DNA from: Saprospiraceae bacterium
GTDB lineage: Bacteria > Bacteroidota > Bacteroidia > Chitinophagales > Saprospiraceae
Assembly: GCA_027488935.1 (NCBI GenBank)
Contig: JAIYAP010000040.1
Span: forward strand, 159,093-223,092
Direction: 5' to 3'
DNA length: 64,000 bases
Shown here piece by piece: positions 34,092 through 43,319 of this stretch (its first letter is position 1; every line of letters starts with the position of its first letter). A program made the position numbers and the translations under genes. The notes under the pieces were generated by a model. The model was not told the origin of the DNA and searched no databases. It was given only the letters and a program-made list of their open reading frames with translations.

Positions 34092-35162
34092 CTAATCTAC
34101 CCAATCGGCCATAAACACATTGGTGTCCCGCGTGTTGCCGTTGTTGCGGTTGGAGCTAAATGCAATCTTTTTGCCATCGGGCGAAAACATGGCAAAAGAG
34201 TTGAAGATACTTTCGGTGGTAATTTGCTCCAAACCCGTACCATCTTCATTGATCAGGTATAAGTGAAAGTCGTAGCCGCGTTTGGATTGGTGGTTGCTTG
34301 AAAACATTATGCGTTTTCCATCCGGGTGAAAGAACGGCGCCCAATTGGCTTTACCCAGGTTCGTTACCTGATGCACATTGGATCCATCGGCATTGCACAC
34401 AAAAATTTCCATGGCCACGGGCGCAACCAGGCCTTCTTTCAACAAACCTTTATATTCCTTAATTTCGGCCTCTGTTTTCGGGCGGCTGGCACGGTACACG
34501 ATTTTAGTGCCGTCTTTGCTGAAAAATGCCCCCCCGTCGTAGCCCAAGGCATCGGTAATCTGTTTTGGGTTAGAACCATCGAGGTTCATGGTCCACAACT
34601 CCAGATCGCCGGAACGATCGCTGGTAAACAGAATTTTATCGCCTTTTGGGCTTAAAACCGCTTCGGCATCATAGCCAGGTGAATTGGTCAGGCGTTTGAT
34701 GTTTTTCCCTTTCAAATCAGCCACATAAATATCGTAGCTGCTGTATACCGGCCACAGGTATTTACCATCGCGGCGCAGATTGGGTACAGCAGGGCAAGTA
34801 TCGCCTGCCGAAACAGTGCTGGCGTATATAATATGTTTGCCATCGGGCATAAAAAACGAACAGGTCGTACGGCCTTTTCCGCCACTGATGGCTTGTGGCA
34901 TATACGTTGGGTTGTTTGCCGCTTTTTTCACCTTCATGGCAAAAATTTGGTCGCATTTTACCCCCCATTTTGCATAATTGCTTTGGAAAGTAAGCCACTT
35001 GCTGTCTGGGCTCCAATAGGCTTCGGCATTATCGCCGCCGAAAGTAAGTTGTTGGATGTTGCGCAAGTGTTTTTCGGGCGCAGGGGTAGTGGAGGCTTGT
35101 GGCTGGGCTTGTGCAGCGAAAACGGAAAAAAAGCAAAACAGACCGTAGATAAATGGACGCAT
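34092..35162 (-). CDS. Exported TolB-like/PD40 beta-propeller protein
   Basis: This 356-residue protein has a signal peptide (MRPFIYGLFCFFSVFAAQAQ). Repeated PD40-type blades follow (AEAVLSPKGDKILFTSDRSGD, AMFSPDGKKIAFSSNRN), predicted to form a six-bladed propeller. Such proteins act in the periplasm or outer membrane in binding roles; a peptidase role is not supported because no catalytic domain is fused. ATG 35162 was chosen because the signal peptide begins there; the long upstream frame is low-quality and overlaps non-coding sequence. It converges with kynA. Confidence 0.75.
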   Translation of the reverse strand: MRPFIYGLFCFFSVFAAQAQPQASTTPAPEKHLRNIQQLTFGGDNAEAYWSPDSKWLTFQSNYAKWGVKCDQIFAMKVKKAANNPTYMPQAISGGKGRTTCSFFMPDGKHIIYASTVSAGDTCPAVPNLRRDGKYLWPVYSSYDIYVADLKGKNIKRLTNSPGYDAEAVLSPKGDKILFTSDRSGDLELWTMNLDGSNPKQITDALGYDGGAFFSKDGTKIVYRASRPKTEAEIKEYKGLLKEGLVAPVAMEIFVCNADGSNVHQVTNLGKANWAPFFHPDGKRIMFSSNHQSKRGYDFHLYLINEDGTGLEQITTESIFNSFAMFSPDGKKIAFSSNRNNGNTRDTNVFMADWVD

Positions 35163-35386
35163 GAAAATCAATAGTAGGTTAGAGCGAAGGTACAATTTGC
35201 TTGTACCCACCGCATCGTGATCAGGAAGAGGGTTGGATGTGTTTAAACAAGCGCAAGGATAGGCATTTAGGCCCGCGTAGAAGTCAGGTTTGGGTAAAAT
35301 TATCATCAAAACTACCGTATTACCAGGAAAAACACACAAAAAATGGCCACCGAACTTAGGTTCAGTGTGCGCTTTGTTTGATAAAC

Positions 35387-36376
35387 TCAATAAGCCAGTC
35401 CTACTTTTTCCCGAATAGCATCCAGCGTTTCTGCCAGGGCGAGGGTAAATTGGAGGGGTACCGTTGGGCTTTCCTGTAAGCCCTTTTCGAGGCATTCCAT
35501 GACGTGTTGGGCTTCCAGGTGATAGCCCCACCCTGCGTAAGGGAAATATTCTTCCCGCGTTTCCTCGGCACGGTCTTGATATTGTGCGATGGTGAGTTGA
35601 GCCGTATGGTGCCAGCGCGGATGCAGGTAAATGCTGCCTTCGGTACCCAGTATCCAGGCTTCCACGGGCGTATTGGCTGCTACCGTCGCATGCCCCAGTG
35701 CGATGCGTTTTTCGGGATATTGAAAGGTAAAAACGCAGGTATCGTCTACTTCTGTTTCGGTGAAGGTGGCAGCCGCTTGAATATGCAGCGCGTCGGGCTT
35801 TCCGAAAACACGCATGGCCAGCATAACGGGATAGATGCCGATATCGAGCAATGCGCCGCCGCCCAGGGTTTTGTTAAACAGCCGGGAATTAGGATCCAAG
35901 GGTAATTTGAAGCCAAAATCGGATTTTACGGTATGTACCGTGCCAATAGCACCCGATTCGGCCAGTTCGAGCGCCCGCTGAAACGAAGGCATAAAGCAGG
36001 TCCACAAGGCCTCCATCAAAAACACCTGATTGTTGTGGGCGAGCTCGATCATTTTCCGCGCCTCATGGGCATTCATGGCAAAGGGCTTTTCACAGAGCAC
36101 CGGAATGCGGCAACTCAGGCACAGCATGGCGCACGTAAAATGTAAGGCGTGGGGCGTGGCGACATATACAATATCCAGATCGGGACATTCAACAATTTCC
36201 TCATAGGTGCCGTATGCGTGGGGAACATCATATGCAGCCGCAAAATCCTGTGCACGTTCGAGGGAAGCCGAAGCGACGGCGTGTAATCGGGCATTGGGCA
36301 GCAGGCGCAAATCGTCGGCAAATTTGCGGGCAATTTTTCCCATGCCAAGGATGCCCCAATTGTAAACTCGTTCCAT
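35387..36376 (-). CDS. Gfo/Idh/MocA-family oxidoreductase
   Basis: This 329-residue NAD(P)-dependent oxidoreductase has an N-terminal Rossmann fold (GILGMGKIARKFADDL, about 8-23) and the conserved CEKPFAMN motif (about 94-101; the Lys is catalytic in the family). The C-terminal beta-sheet domain begins near 130 with GGGALLDIGIYPVM. The substrate is probably a sugar or cyclitol derivative. It is divergent from the SusC/SusD pair, which suggests a glycan-use context, although the two are not in one transcript. Confidence 0.88.
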   Translation of the reverse strand: MERVYNWGILGMGKIARKFADDLRLLPNARLHAVASASLERAQDFAAAYDVPHAYGTYEEIVECPDLDIVYVATPHALHFTCAMLCLSCRIPVLCEKPFAMNAHEARKMIELAHNNQVFLMEALWTCFMPSFQRALELAESGAIGTVHTVKSDFGFKLPLDPNSRLFNKTLGGGALLDIGIYPVMLAMRVFGKPDALHIQAAATFTETEVDDTCVFTFQYPEKRIALGHATVAANTPVEAWILGTEGSIYLHPRWHHTAQLTIAQYQDRAEETREEYFPYAGWGYHLEAQHVMECLEKGLQESPTVPLQFTLALAETLDAIREKVGLAY

Positions 36377-36498
36377 GCTGTGAAATTATAGGATTTCCAT
36401 TAATTCTCCATGAACATGATCCATAATTTAAAAAAACAAGGTAAAAGATTCAAAAAACTGCTAATTCACTACATATCAAATTATTTCTGCGCAAAATG

Positions 36499-36529
36499 TT
36501 TGATGCAATAGCAATACTGCTTTAATTTG
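36499..36529 (+). promoter_or_regulatory. Predicted promoter of the SusC/SusD operon
   Basis: TTTG (36499-36502), a 19-bp spacer and TTAATTTG (36522-36529; seven of eight in TAnnTTTG) lie 42 bp before the SusC ATG. Spacing and distance suit a Bacteroidota sigma-70 promoter. Confidence 0.5.
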
Positions 36530-36571
36530 CCATCGATTTAATCCGATTTATTAACCAGTCAAATCTTTTTT

Positions 36572-39500
36572 ATGAAGAAATTGTTAACAATGCTGCTTTT
36601 CGCATTGGCTACGGGTGCCGTTATGGGCCAGCGTACCATCAGCGGAAAAATTTCTGCCTCCAATGGTGAAGCGCTGATCGGTGCCACCGTTGTGGTAAAA
36701 GGTACTACCGTTGGTGCCAAAACGGATCTCAACGGCGATTACAAACTCAATGTTTCAGAAGGCGCTACCACCTTGGTTGTAAGCTACTCCGGTTACAAAA
36801 CCACGGAAGCGACCATTGGCGCAAGTAATGTTGCCGACATTGTGTTGGAAGAAGGCCTGATTTTGCAAGAAACCGTGGTCACTGCTTTTGGTGTCAAAAA
36901 GGACAAAAGCAACCTGGGTTATGCCGTCAGTGAAATCAGTTCGAAAGACCTGACCACCGCACGGGTAACCAACGTGACCAATGCCTTGAATGCCAAAGTA
37001 CCCGGTATTCGCATCAGCGGTTCGGGTGGTTCCTTTACCGGTTCGAGCATCATCATTCGGGGTTACACGACCTTTACAGGAAGTAACCAACCGCTTTTTG
37101 TGGTAGACGGTGTTCCGATCGACAACAGTGGTGGTGATACCCCCTTGCAAAGCGGCCCAGCCCTTTCGAACCGTGCCATCGACTTGAATCAGGAAGACAT
37201 TGAAAGCATCAGCGTATTAAAAGGTGCTGCAGCAACGGCCCTCTACGGTTCGCGTGCAGCCAGCGGTGTAATCCTGATTACGACGAAAAAAGGCAAAACC
37301 GGCCAAAAAAATTCAATTACCTACAATGCCAACTACGCATTTCAAGAGGTAAACCGCATTCCCGACTATCAAAATGAATACGCACAAGGCTCTTTGGGTA
37401 ATTTCAACCCGGCTGCGATTTCTTCTTGGGGACCACGCATCAATGGTCAACAAGTACCGCTGCCCAGCGATTTCCGCAACAAACTGGTTAGCCCGAATGA
37501 TTCGGTGTCACTCGCTGCTTATCCAGATAATGTAAGGGATATTTTCCGTCGTGGCAGCAACATGCAGCACAACCTCAGTTTTCAAGGCAGCAAAGACGCA
37601 AGCACTTACCGCTTGTCGCTGGGTTACCTCAACGACCGTGGTGTATTGGACAACAACAACCTGCAACGTTATAATGTAGGCTTGAATGCTTCTACCGAAA
37701 TTACCAGCAAACTTACTGCGGCCATTTCGGTGAACTACAGCTACAACAAATCAGACCGTACCCAGCAAGGCAACCAGTTGTCGAACCCCTTGTTCCGCTC
37801 TTGGTTTACCCCACGCAGCTGGAACCTGACCGGTCTGCCCTTCGAAAACGCAACCGGCGGCCAATTGCACTACGATGCTGCGGTGGACAATCCGTACTGG
37901 AGCATCAAGAACAACTTGTACAACGATTTGACGACCCGTGTATTTGGTAACTTCAGCCTGCGTTACCAGCTCACCAACTGGTTGAGCGCTGAATATCGCC
38001 TCGGTGTGGACAATTATACTTTCAAATACAGCGGTTATGACCAATTGGGCGCACGTGGCGGCGCGAATACGGCGGCCAGTCAACAAGGCGGTATTGTAGA
38101 AGGTAATGTATTGCAACGCACCCTGAACTCCTATTTCACCTTAAATGGTACCAAACAACTAACCGACGACCTTGCCCTGAATTTCGTATTGGGCCAGGAA
38201 ACAGTAGATGATGTGAACAATTTCAGCCAGGTGATTGGCCGTGGTATTACCGTACGCAATTTCCGCAACCTGAATGCCAATACGACCACCTTTGTACCGA
38301 GTTTCAGCACCAGCCAAGGCCGTATTATTGGCGTGTTTGGTAATGTAACCACTTCTTTCCGCAACGTTGCGTCACTCGACCTTTCGGTGCGGAATGACTG
38401 GAACTCAACGTTGTTGTCGGGTAACAACTCGTATTTGTACTACTCTGCAGCAGGTACGTTCAACCTGACAGAGGCCCTGCCTGTACTCAAATCACGGTTC
38501 CTGAGCCTTGCAAAATTACGTGCAAACTACGGCCGTGTAGGCCGCGCGAGCCTGCGTTACGCAACAGACTCTTATTATGTGACCGCCAATCCAGCCGACG
38601 GATTTGGTCCAAATATCCAGTTCCCATACAACGGTTTGCCGGGCTTTACCCTTTCTAACACGGCGGGTAACCCGAATTTGAAACCAGAATTTACGGCAAC
38701 GGCCGAAGTAGGCCTCGACCTTTCTGCATTGAATGACCGCATCAGCCTGGAATTCACGTTGTACCAACAGAAGTCTACCCAAATCATTTTGAGCGTTCCA
38801 AATTCGCCAACCTCTGGTATTTCTGAAGTTGTGTTGAATGCAGGTAGCCTCAAAACAAATGGTATTGAGGTTGGCTTAACCCTCACACCAATCAAAACAA
38901 GCAAAGGCTTCTGGTCTTCTACGTTCAACTTTACCCAGTTTCAATCGACCGTTGAAGAACTTGCTCCTGGGGTGGATAACATCTTCCTGGGTGGTTTCGT
39001 AACACCAAACATTCGCTTGGTAGAAGGCGATAATTACGGCCAGGCTTACGGCAGTGGTTACCAACGCGATGCCCAAGGTCGTTTGTTGCTCAATGCAAAT
39101 GGTTTGCCGCTACCGACCGCCAATGTGCAAAAAATTGGCAACCCAAATCCTGATTGGACCCTCGGTGTAAACAACAATATTACGTATCAGGCATTTTCGC
39201 TCAATTTCTTGTTGGATATCCGCAAAGGCGGTGATCAATATTCGCGGAACCTGGCCGACTTGCGCCGGAATGGCGCGGCAGCGGAAACGGCCGAATTTAA
39301 CCGTTTCAATGAAGATGGCGTTACCGTGGGTACGCCTTACCGTTACGACGGCGTATTTGCCCCAGGCACACCCAACGCTGGCCAAGTGAATGAAGGCGCT
39401 GTTGAAAAACGCGTTTCGGCACAGGACTACTGGGGAAATAGCGGAAGACACGTTGCTGCAGAAGGATTTATTTATGACATTTCCTGGTTCCGCGTACGGG

Positions 39501-39724
39501 AGGCTTCCTTGACCTTCTCCGTACCGAAGCGCATGCTTACCAAATCATTCCTGGGCGCCCTGGATATCAGCATTTTCGGACGCAACTTGTACCTGTACGC
39601 ACCAAACTATCCGCACCTGGATCCAGAGCAAAATGCCTTGGGTATCAACAACGCGCAAGGCCTTGAATTCAACGCCCTGCCACAAACGCGGAGTTTTGGC
39701 GTCAATCTGCGCGCCACGCTTTAA
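36572..39724 (+). CDS. SusC/RagA-family TonB-linked outer-membrane transporter
   Basis: This 1050-residue barrel imports a bound substrate, probably an oligosaccharide, with its SusD lipoprotein partner. The signal peptide is MKKLLTMLLFALATGAVMGQ. A carboxypeptidase-regulatory-like domain (about 21-90, RTISGKISASNGEALIGATV) precedes a TonB box-like ETVVTAFGVKK (about 105). The plug (about 115-230) carries GSSIIIRGYTTFTGSNQPLFVVDG and ATALYGSRAASGVILITTKKG. The rest forms a 22-strand barrel ending RSFGVNLRATL. No sigma/anti-sigma genes are adjacent, so it is regulated differently from classical CUT systems. The substrate cannot be told; no glycoside hydrolase is nearby. Confidence 0.94.
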   Translation: MKKLLTMLLFALATGAVMGQRTISGKISASNGEALIGATVVVKGTTVGAKTDLNGDYKLNVSEGATTLVVSYSGYKTTEATIGASNVADIVLEEGLILQETVVTAFGVKKDKSNLGYAVSEISSKDLTTARVTNVTNALNAKVPGIRISGSGGSFTGSSIIIRGYTTFTGSNQPLFVVDGVPIDNSGGDTPLQSGPALSNRAIDLNQEDIESISVLKGAAATALYGSRAASGVILITTKKGKTGQKNSITYNANYAFQEVNRIPDYQNEYAQGSLGNFNPAAISSWGPRINGQQVPLPSDFRNKLVSPNDSVSLAAYPDNVRDIFRRGSNMQHNLSFQGSKDASTYRLSLGYLNDRGVLDNNNLQRYNVGLNASTEITSKLTAAISVNYSYNKSDRTQQGNQLSNPLFRSWFTPRSWNLTGLPFENATGGQLHYDAAVDNPYWSIKNNLYNDLTTRVFGNFSLRYQLTNWLSAEYRLGVDNYTFKYSGYDQLGARGGANTAASQQGGIVEGNVLQRTLNSYFTLNGTKQLTDDLALNFVLGQETVDDVNNFSQVIGRGITVRNFRNLNANTTTFVPSFSTSQGRIIGVFGNVTTSFRNVASLDLSVRNDWNSTLLSGNNSYLYYSAAGTFNLTEALPVLKSRFLSLAKLRANYGRVGRASLRYATDSYYVTANPADGFGPNIQFPYNGLPGFTLSNTAGNPNLKPEFTATAEVGLDLSALNDRISLEFTLYQQKSTQIILSVPNSPTSGISEVVLNAGSLKTNGIEVGLTLTPIKTSKGFWSSTFNFTQFQSTVEELAPGVDNIFLGGFVTPNIRLVEGDNYGQAYGSGYQRDAQGRLLLNANGLPLPTANVQKIGNPNPDWTLGVNNNITYQAFSLNFLLDIRKGGDQYSRNLADLRRNGAAAETAEFNRFNEDGVTVGTPYRYDGVFAPGTPNAGQVNEGAVEKRVSAQDYWGNSGRHVAAEGFIYDISWFRVREASLTFSVPKRMLTKSFLGALDISIFGRNLYLYAPNYPHLDPEQNALGINNAQGLEFNALPQTRSFGVNLRATL

Positions 39725-39799
39725 TCTGGTTAAACGCAGCGCTTAATATAACACCCAAATGCCATTTTTTTTTCACACATTTAACAAAATCAGGGATTT

Positions 39800-41317
39800 A
39801 TGAAAATCAATAAATTCTTTAAATATACTCTTTTTGTTGTAGGCGTTTCTTTGCTTGCTTCTTGCAAAGATTTCCTCGACATCAACCAGAGCCCCAATGC
39901 GGTGGTAGATGCACCGATTGAGCAATTGCTTACGTCGGCTACAACTTCCGTTGGCTTTTTTGGCGGATCCGACCTGCACCGCTACAGCGCATTGCTGGCG
40001 CAACAGTTTTCGGGTCAGGGACAAGGTGCTACCACCCAAAACCAGGAGTATGAGCGCTATAACATCCAAGGTTCCGACCTCAACAACGTATGGAACTTGA
40101 TGTATGCTACCATCCTCAGCGATTTGGAACTCACCATTCAAAAGGCCAACACAGAAGGCAGCCCCCACTATGCAGGGGTAGCAAAAGTGTTGAAAGCCTA
40201 TATGTTTCACCTTATTGTGGATGCCTGGGGCCGCGCGCCTTTTACCGAAGCGTTGCAGTTTACAGAAAATGTAAAACCAAACTTTGACAACGGTGCCGAT
40301 ATTTACCGCGCCCTGCACAACATGCTGGACGAAGCAATTGTGAATTTGAATGCAACCACTTCTGTGAAATCACCGGGTGCAAACTCTACGATTTTCCCAG
40401 GTGCATATGCTGCTTCAAAACCACGCTGGATCAAATTGGCCAACACCTTGAAATTGCGCCTGTACCTGCACGAATCAAAAAGCAACCGCAATACAACGAT
40501 TCAAAATATCACCTCCTTGATTGCTTCTGGTGCTACGTTCATGGATGCTAATACGGATAATTTCCAAATGGCCTTTATCAATGAAGCCCGCAAGCAAAAT
40601 TCGATTCATCAGTTTGAACTCGACCGTGTTAACCAGTTTTTCCCGAATGCAACCATGGTTGATTTGATGAATTCAAAATCAGATCCACGTCGGCCGCGTT
40701 TCTTTACCCCATTCCCATTCACCCGCCCGTTTGATGCCGCCAGCTTTGCCGGCGCAAAAGGCGGTGATGCACCGTCTGTGAAGTACTCGCGCATGCACAC
40801 TTACCTGCGTGGCGATACAACCAATACGGTGGCTGTGGTAGCACAAGCCGATGGTTCGATCAAAAACACCGACTACACCTATAATGGTACTGCACCAGTC
40901 CGCATGCTCACATTTGCCGAATATAACTTTATTCGCGCAGAAGCAGCAGTATATGGCGCAACCGGCGATGCTGAAACCTTCTACCAGGCTGGTATCCGCG
41001 CTTCCATGTCGGCAGCAGGTGTACCAACGGCGCAAATTGATGCCTACATCGCTGCGAATGGCACCCTGAGCGGAACAGAAGCAGAAAAAGTACGCAAAAT
41101 CATTGAAGAGAAATTTGTGGCCAACTATGGCGTGGTAATGGAGCCTTGGACCGACTGGCGTCGTACCGGTTTCCCCGCTATTTCAGCACCAACCAATGCC
41201 CTGTTTTCTACCACACCCCGTTCTTTGTACTATCCACAAGTAGAAATTGACTTGAATACCAATGCTCCAAGTCAAAAAGCGGATCTGTCAGAACGCGTAT
41301 TTTGGGATGTACAGTAA
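39800..41317 (+). CDS. SusD/RagB-family nutrient-binding lipoprotein
   Basis: This 505-residue partner of SusC has a lipoprotein signal (LFVVGVSLLASC, lipobox ASC at about 20-22) and then KDFLDINQSPNAVVDAP, typical of the SusD-like PF12771 group. The fold is helical TPR with a long insert. Near the end are EEKFVANYGVVMEPWTDWRRTGFP and a C-terminal RVFWDVQ. It caps the SusC barrel on the cell surface and delivers substrate. The start lies 75 bp after the SusC stop. A strong terminator follows. Confidence 0.93.
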   Translation: MKINKFFKYTLFVVGVSLLASCKDFLDINQSPNAVVDAPIEQLLTSATTSVGFFGGSDLHRYSALLAQQFSGQGQGATTQNQEYERYNIQGSDLNNVWNLMYATILSDLELTIQKANTEGSPHYAGVAKVLKAYMFHLIVDAWGRAPFTEALQFTENVKPNFDNGADIYRALHNMLDEAIVNLNATTSVKSPGANSTIFPGAYAASKPRWIKLANTLKLRLYLHESKSNRNTTIQNITSLIASGATFMDANTDNFQMAFINEARKQNSIHQFELDRVNQFFPNATMVDLMNSKSDPRRPRFFTPFPFTRPFDAASFAGAKGGDAPSVKYSRMHTYLRGDTTNTVAVVAQADGSIKNTDYTYNGTAPVRMLTFAEYNFIRAEAAVYGATGDAETFYQAGIRASMSAAGVPTAQIDAYIAANGTLSGTEAEKVRKIIEEKFVANYGVVMEPWTDWRRTGFPAISAPTNALFSTTPRSLYYPQVEIDLNTNAPSQKADLSERVFWDVQ

Positions 41318-41340
41318 TTTGATTGTTTTTTCGTGAATAT

Positions 41341-41380
41341 AACAGCCGTTGTGCCTTGCGCGCAACGGCTGTTTTTTTTT
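41341..41380 (+). terminator. Terminator after the SusC/SusD operon
   Basis: An 11-bp stem (41341-41351 with 41363-41373; AACAGCCGTTG and its complement) has an 11-nt loop and is followed by a long T tract. It is a classical intrinsic terminator 24 bp after the SusD stop. Confidence 0.9.
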
Positions 41381-41502
41381 CAACTCCCCACCGCAACAAG
41401 TCTATTAAATAAGTCCTTACTCAACATTCTGACCTATTCGCTGTTTGGAAACCCGTACACAATCAACATCCCTGTTTTGTTCTGTTTTTAAGTTCTTTTA
41501 CC

Positions 41503-41910
41503 ATGAAAGTTGCCGTTATCCGAAAAGCGCATTTCAATGCTGCACACCGTTTGCACAATCCCAGCTGGTCTGACCAAAAAAACCAGGAAGTTTTTGGCCT
41601 TTGCAATAACCCCAATTGGCATGGGCACAATTATGAATTGGAAGTAAAAGTAAGCGGCGATATTGATCCAGAAACGGGTATGGTGGTCGACCTGGGCTGG
41701 CTTGCCGACCTGATCAAACAGGAAATTGAACTGCGGTTCGACCATAAAAACCTCAACCTGGATACGGTAGAATTTCGCGACCTCAATCCGACGGCCGAAA
41801 ATATGTGTGTGGTGATTTGGCAAATTTTGCGCGCAAAACTTCCTGAAATACTCGATTTACACATCCGACTCTACGAAACGCCGCGTAACTTTGTCGAATT
41901 TCCAGCCTAA
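41503..41910 (+). CDS. 6-pyruvoyl-tetrahydropterin synthase / QueD family enzyme
   Basis: This 135-residue pterin enzyme acts on dihydroneopterin triphosphate. It has the zinc His motif HFNAAHRLHN (about 9-18), the catalytic Cys with the metal His pair in CNNPNWHGHNYE (about 35-46) and the substrate-binding ETPRNFVEF near the C-terminus. CNNPNxHGHNY is the pattern of true PTPS (tetrahydrobiopterin route), while QueD usually has a shorter CxxxHGH motif; this favours PTPS but does not exclude QueD. Riboflavin synthase follows 10 bp later, so both pterin- and flavin-type GTP-derived cofactor steps are together. Confidence 0.9.
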   Translation: MKVAVIRKAHFNAAHRLHNPSWSDQKNQEVFGLCNNPNWHGHNYELEVKVSGDIDPETGMVVDLGWLADLIKQEIELRFDHKNLNLDTVEFRDLNPTAENMCVVIWQILRAKLPEILDLHIRLYETPRNFVEFPA

Positions 41911-41920
41911 ATCCATTTGT

Positions 41921-42523
41921 ATGTTTACTGGTATCATTGAAGCCCTGGGAACGGTCCGTAAGATTGAACAGGATCGCTCCAACATAACGTTTACCATTGA
42001 AAGTCCAATTGCGTCGGAACTCAAAATCGATCAAAGTGTAAGCCATGATGGCGTTTGCCTTACGGTTGTTGCATGCACGCCCCACCACCACGCAGTCACG
42101 GCAGTGGCAGAAACCTTGCAGCGGAGCAAATTGGGCGATTGGAAGGAAGAAACTCAGATAAACCTAGAGCGTTGCATGGCGTTGGGCGACCGACTCGATG
42201 GCCATATCGTGCAAGGACATGTGGATACCGTGGCGCGTTGTACAGCAGTGCTGGAACAAGGTGGCTCCTGGAAATATACGTTCAAATTTGATACAATGCC
42301 CGACCAGGTGCTGGTTGACAAAGGCTCTGTTTGTGTAAATGGCGTCAGTTTGACCGTAGTAGCACCCGGCGCTGATTATTTTTCGGTGGCCATTATTCCA
42401 TACACGTGGGAATTTACCAATTTCAAAAAACTCCGCGCGGGCGAACGGGTGAATATTGAGTTTGATATTATTGGAAAATATGTGGCGGCACTGGCCCAGC
42501 GGCGTTTGCAAACACATGGATAA
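41921..42523 (+). CDS. ribE: Riboflavin synthase, alpha subunit
   Basis: This 200-residue enzyme dismutates two 6,7-dimethyl-8-ribityllumazine molecules to riboflavin. Two homologous lumazine-binding barrels are seen: the first starts MFTGIIEALGTV with VSHDGVCLTVV, the second (from about residue 95) has LDGHIVQGHVDTVARC and VNGVSLTVV. The length is typical. ATG 41921 fits the MFTGIIE start; the TTG at 41891 is not used. The stop overlaps the next gene by 8 bp. No FMN riboswitch was seen. Confidence 0.95.
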   Translation: MFTGIIEALGTVRKIEQDRSNITFTIESPIASELKIDQSVSHDGVCLTVVACTPHHHAVTAVAETLQRSKLGDWKEETQINLERCMALGDRLDGHIVQGHVDTVARCTAVLEQGGSWKYTFKFDTMPDQVLVDKGSVCVNGVSLTVVAPGADYFSVAIIPYTWEFTNFKKLRAGERVNIEFDIIGKYVAALAQRRLQTHG

Positions 42524-43313
42524 ATCGCTGCAAATTATTTGGCCCCAGGCATCCGAACGCAAAGCATTTTTGGATGCTGCCGTGGCCCGCTACAACCGCG
42601 CCGACTTTATTGCCGATGATCCAATATCGGTGCCCCATCGTTTTTCGGGCCTGCAAGACCGGGAAATCATTGGTTTTTGGGTAGCCATGCTGGCCTGGGG
42701 CAACCGCAAAAGCATTATTCAAAGTGCAAACAAACTCTGCGCCTTGATGGATGATGCACCCTACGATTTTATCCTAAACCACCAGGAATCCGATCGGGCG
42801 CGTTTTTTATCCTTCAAACACCGCACGTTTCAGTCCCTAGATACCCTCTATTTCCTGGAGTTTTTTCAGCAATATTACCGCAAACAGGCTTCCTTGGAGC
42901 ACGCATTTGCCCGGCATTTGCACGCGGACGATCCTACGGTGGAAAATGCATTGATTGGTTTTCACCGCGATTTTTTTGACCACCCGTACGCGCCCGAGCG
43001 CACCCGCAAGCACGTGGCCACCCCCGAACGCGGCTCTACCTGCAAACGACTCAATATGTTTTTACGCTGGATGGTGCGTAAAGACCCAAAAGGGGTCGAT
43101 TTTGGTGCCTGGCAACGCATTCGGCCGAGCCAATTACTCATTCCTTTGGATGTACACGTTGAAAGAGTCGCACGCCAACTCGGTTTGCTGGAACGTACGC
43201 AGGTAGACTGGCGCACAGTACTCGAACTCAGCGCCCAATTGCGCCAGCTCGACCCGGAAGATCCGGTAAAGTACGATTTTGCCCTGTTTGGGTTGGGGGT
43301 TGTGGGTATGTAA
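42516..43313 (+). CDS. TIGR02757 (DUF2400) family protein
   Basis: This 265-residue soluble protein of a family common in Bacteroidota shows WVAMLAWGNRKSIIQSANKL and RKHVATPERGSTCKRLNMFLRWMVR. The latter, with VDFGAWQ and the following LDVHVERVARQLGLL, resembles the helix-hairpin-helix/endonuclease III-like pattern seen in this family; a DNA-repair role is possible but untested. The start overlaps the ribE stop by 8 bp, so it is translationally coupled to it. Function unknown. Confidence 0.8.
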   Translation: MDKSLQIIWPQASERKAFLDAAVARYNRADFIADDPISVPHRFSGLQDREIIGFWVAMLAWGNRKSIIQSANKLCALMDDAPYDFILNHQESDRARFLSFKHRTFQSLDTLYFLEFFQQYYRKQASLEHAFARHLHADDPTVENALIGFHRDFFDHPYAPERTRKHVATPERGSTCKRLNMFLRWMVRKDPKGVDFGAWQRIRPSQLLIPLDVHVERVARQLGLLERTQVDWRTVLELSAQLRQLDPEDPVKYDFALFGLGVVGM

Positions 43314-43319
43314 GCTCGG

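Noticed and set aside
34092..35531. Long N-terminal extension of the TolB-like gene
   Set aside because: The upstream part has no signal peptide or homology; the signal peptide begins at 35162.
41318..41502. FMN riboswitch before the PTPS/ribE operon
   Set aside because: The 185-bp region holds the SusC/SusD terminator and AT-rich sequence; the conserved FMN aptamer blocks were not seen.
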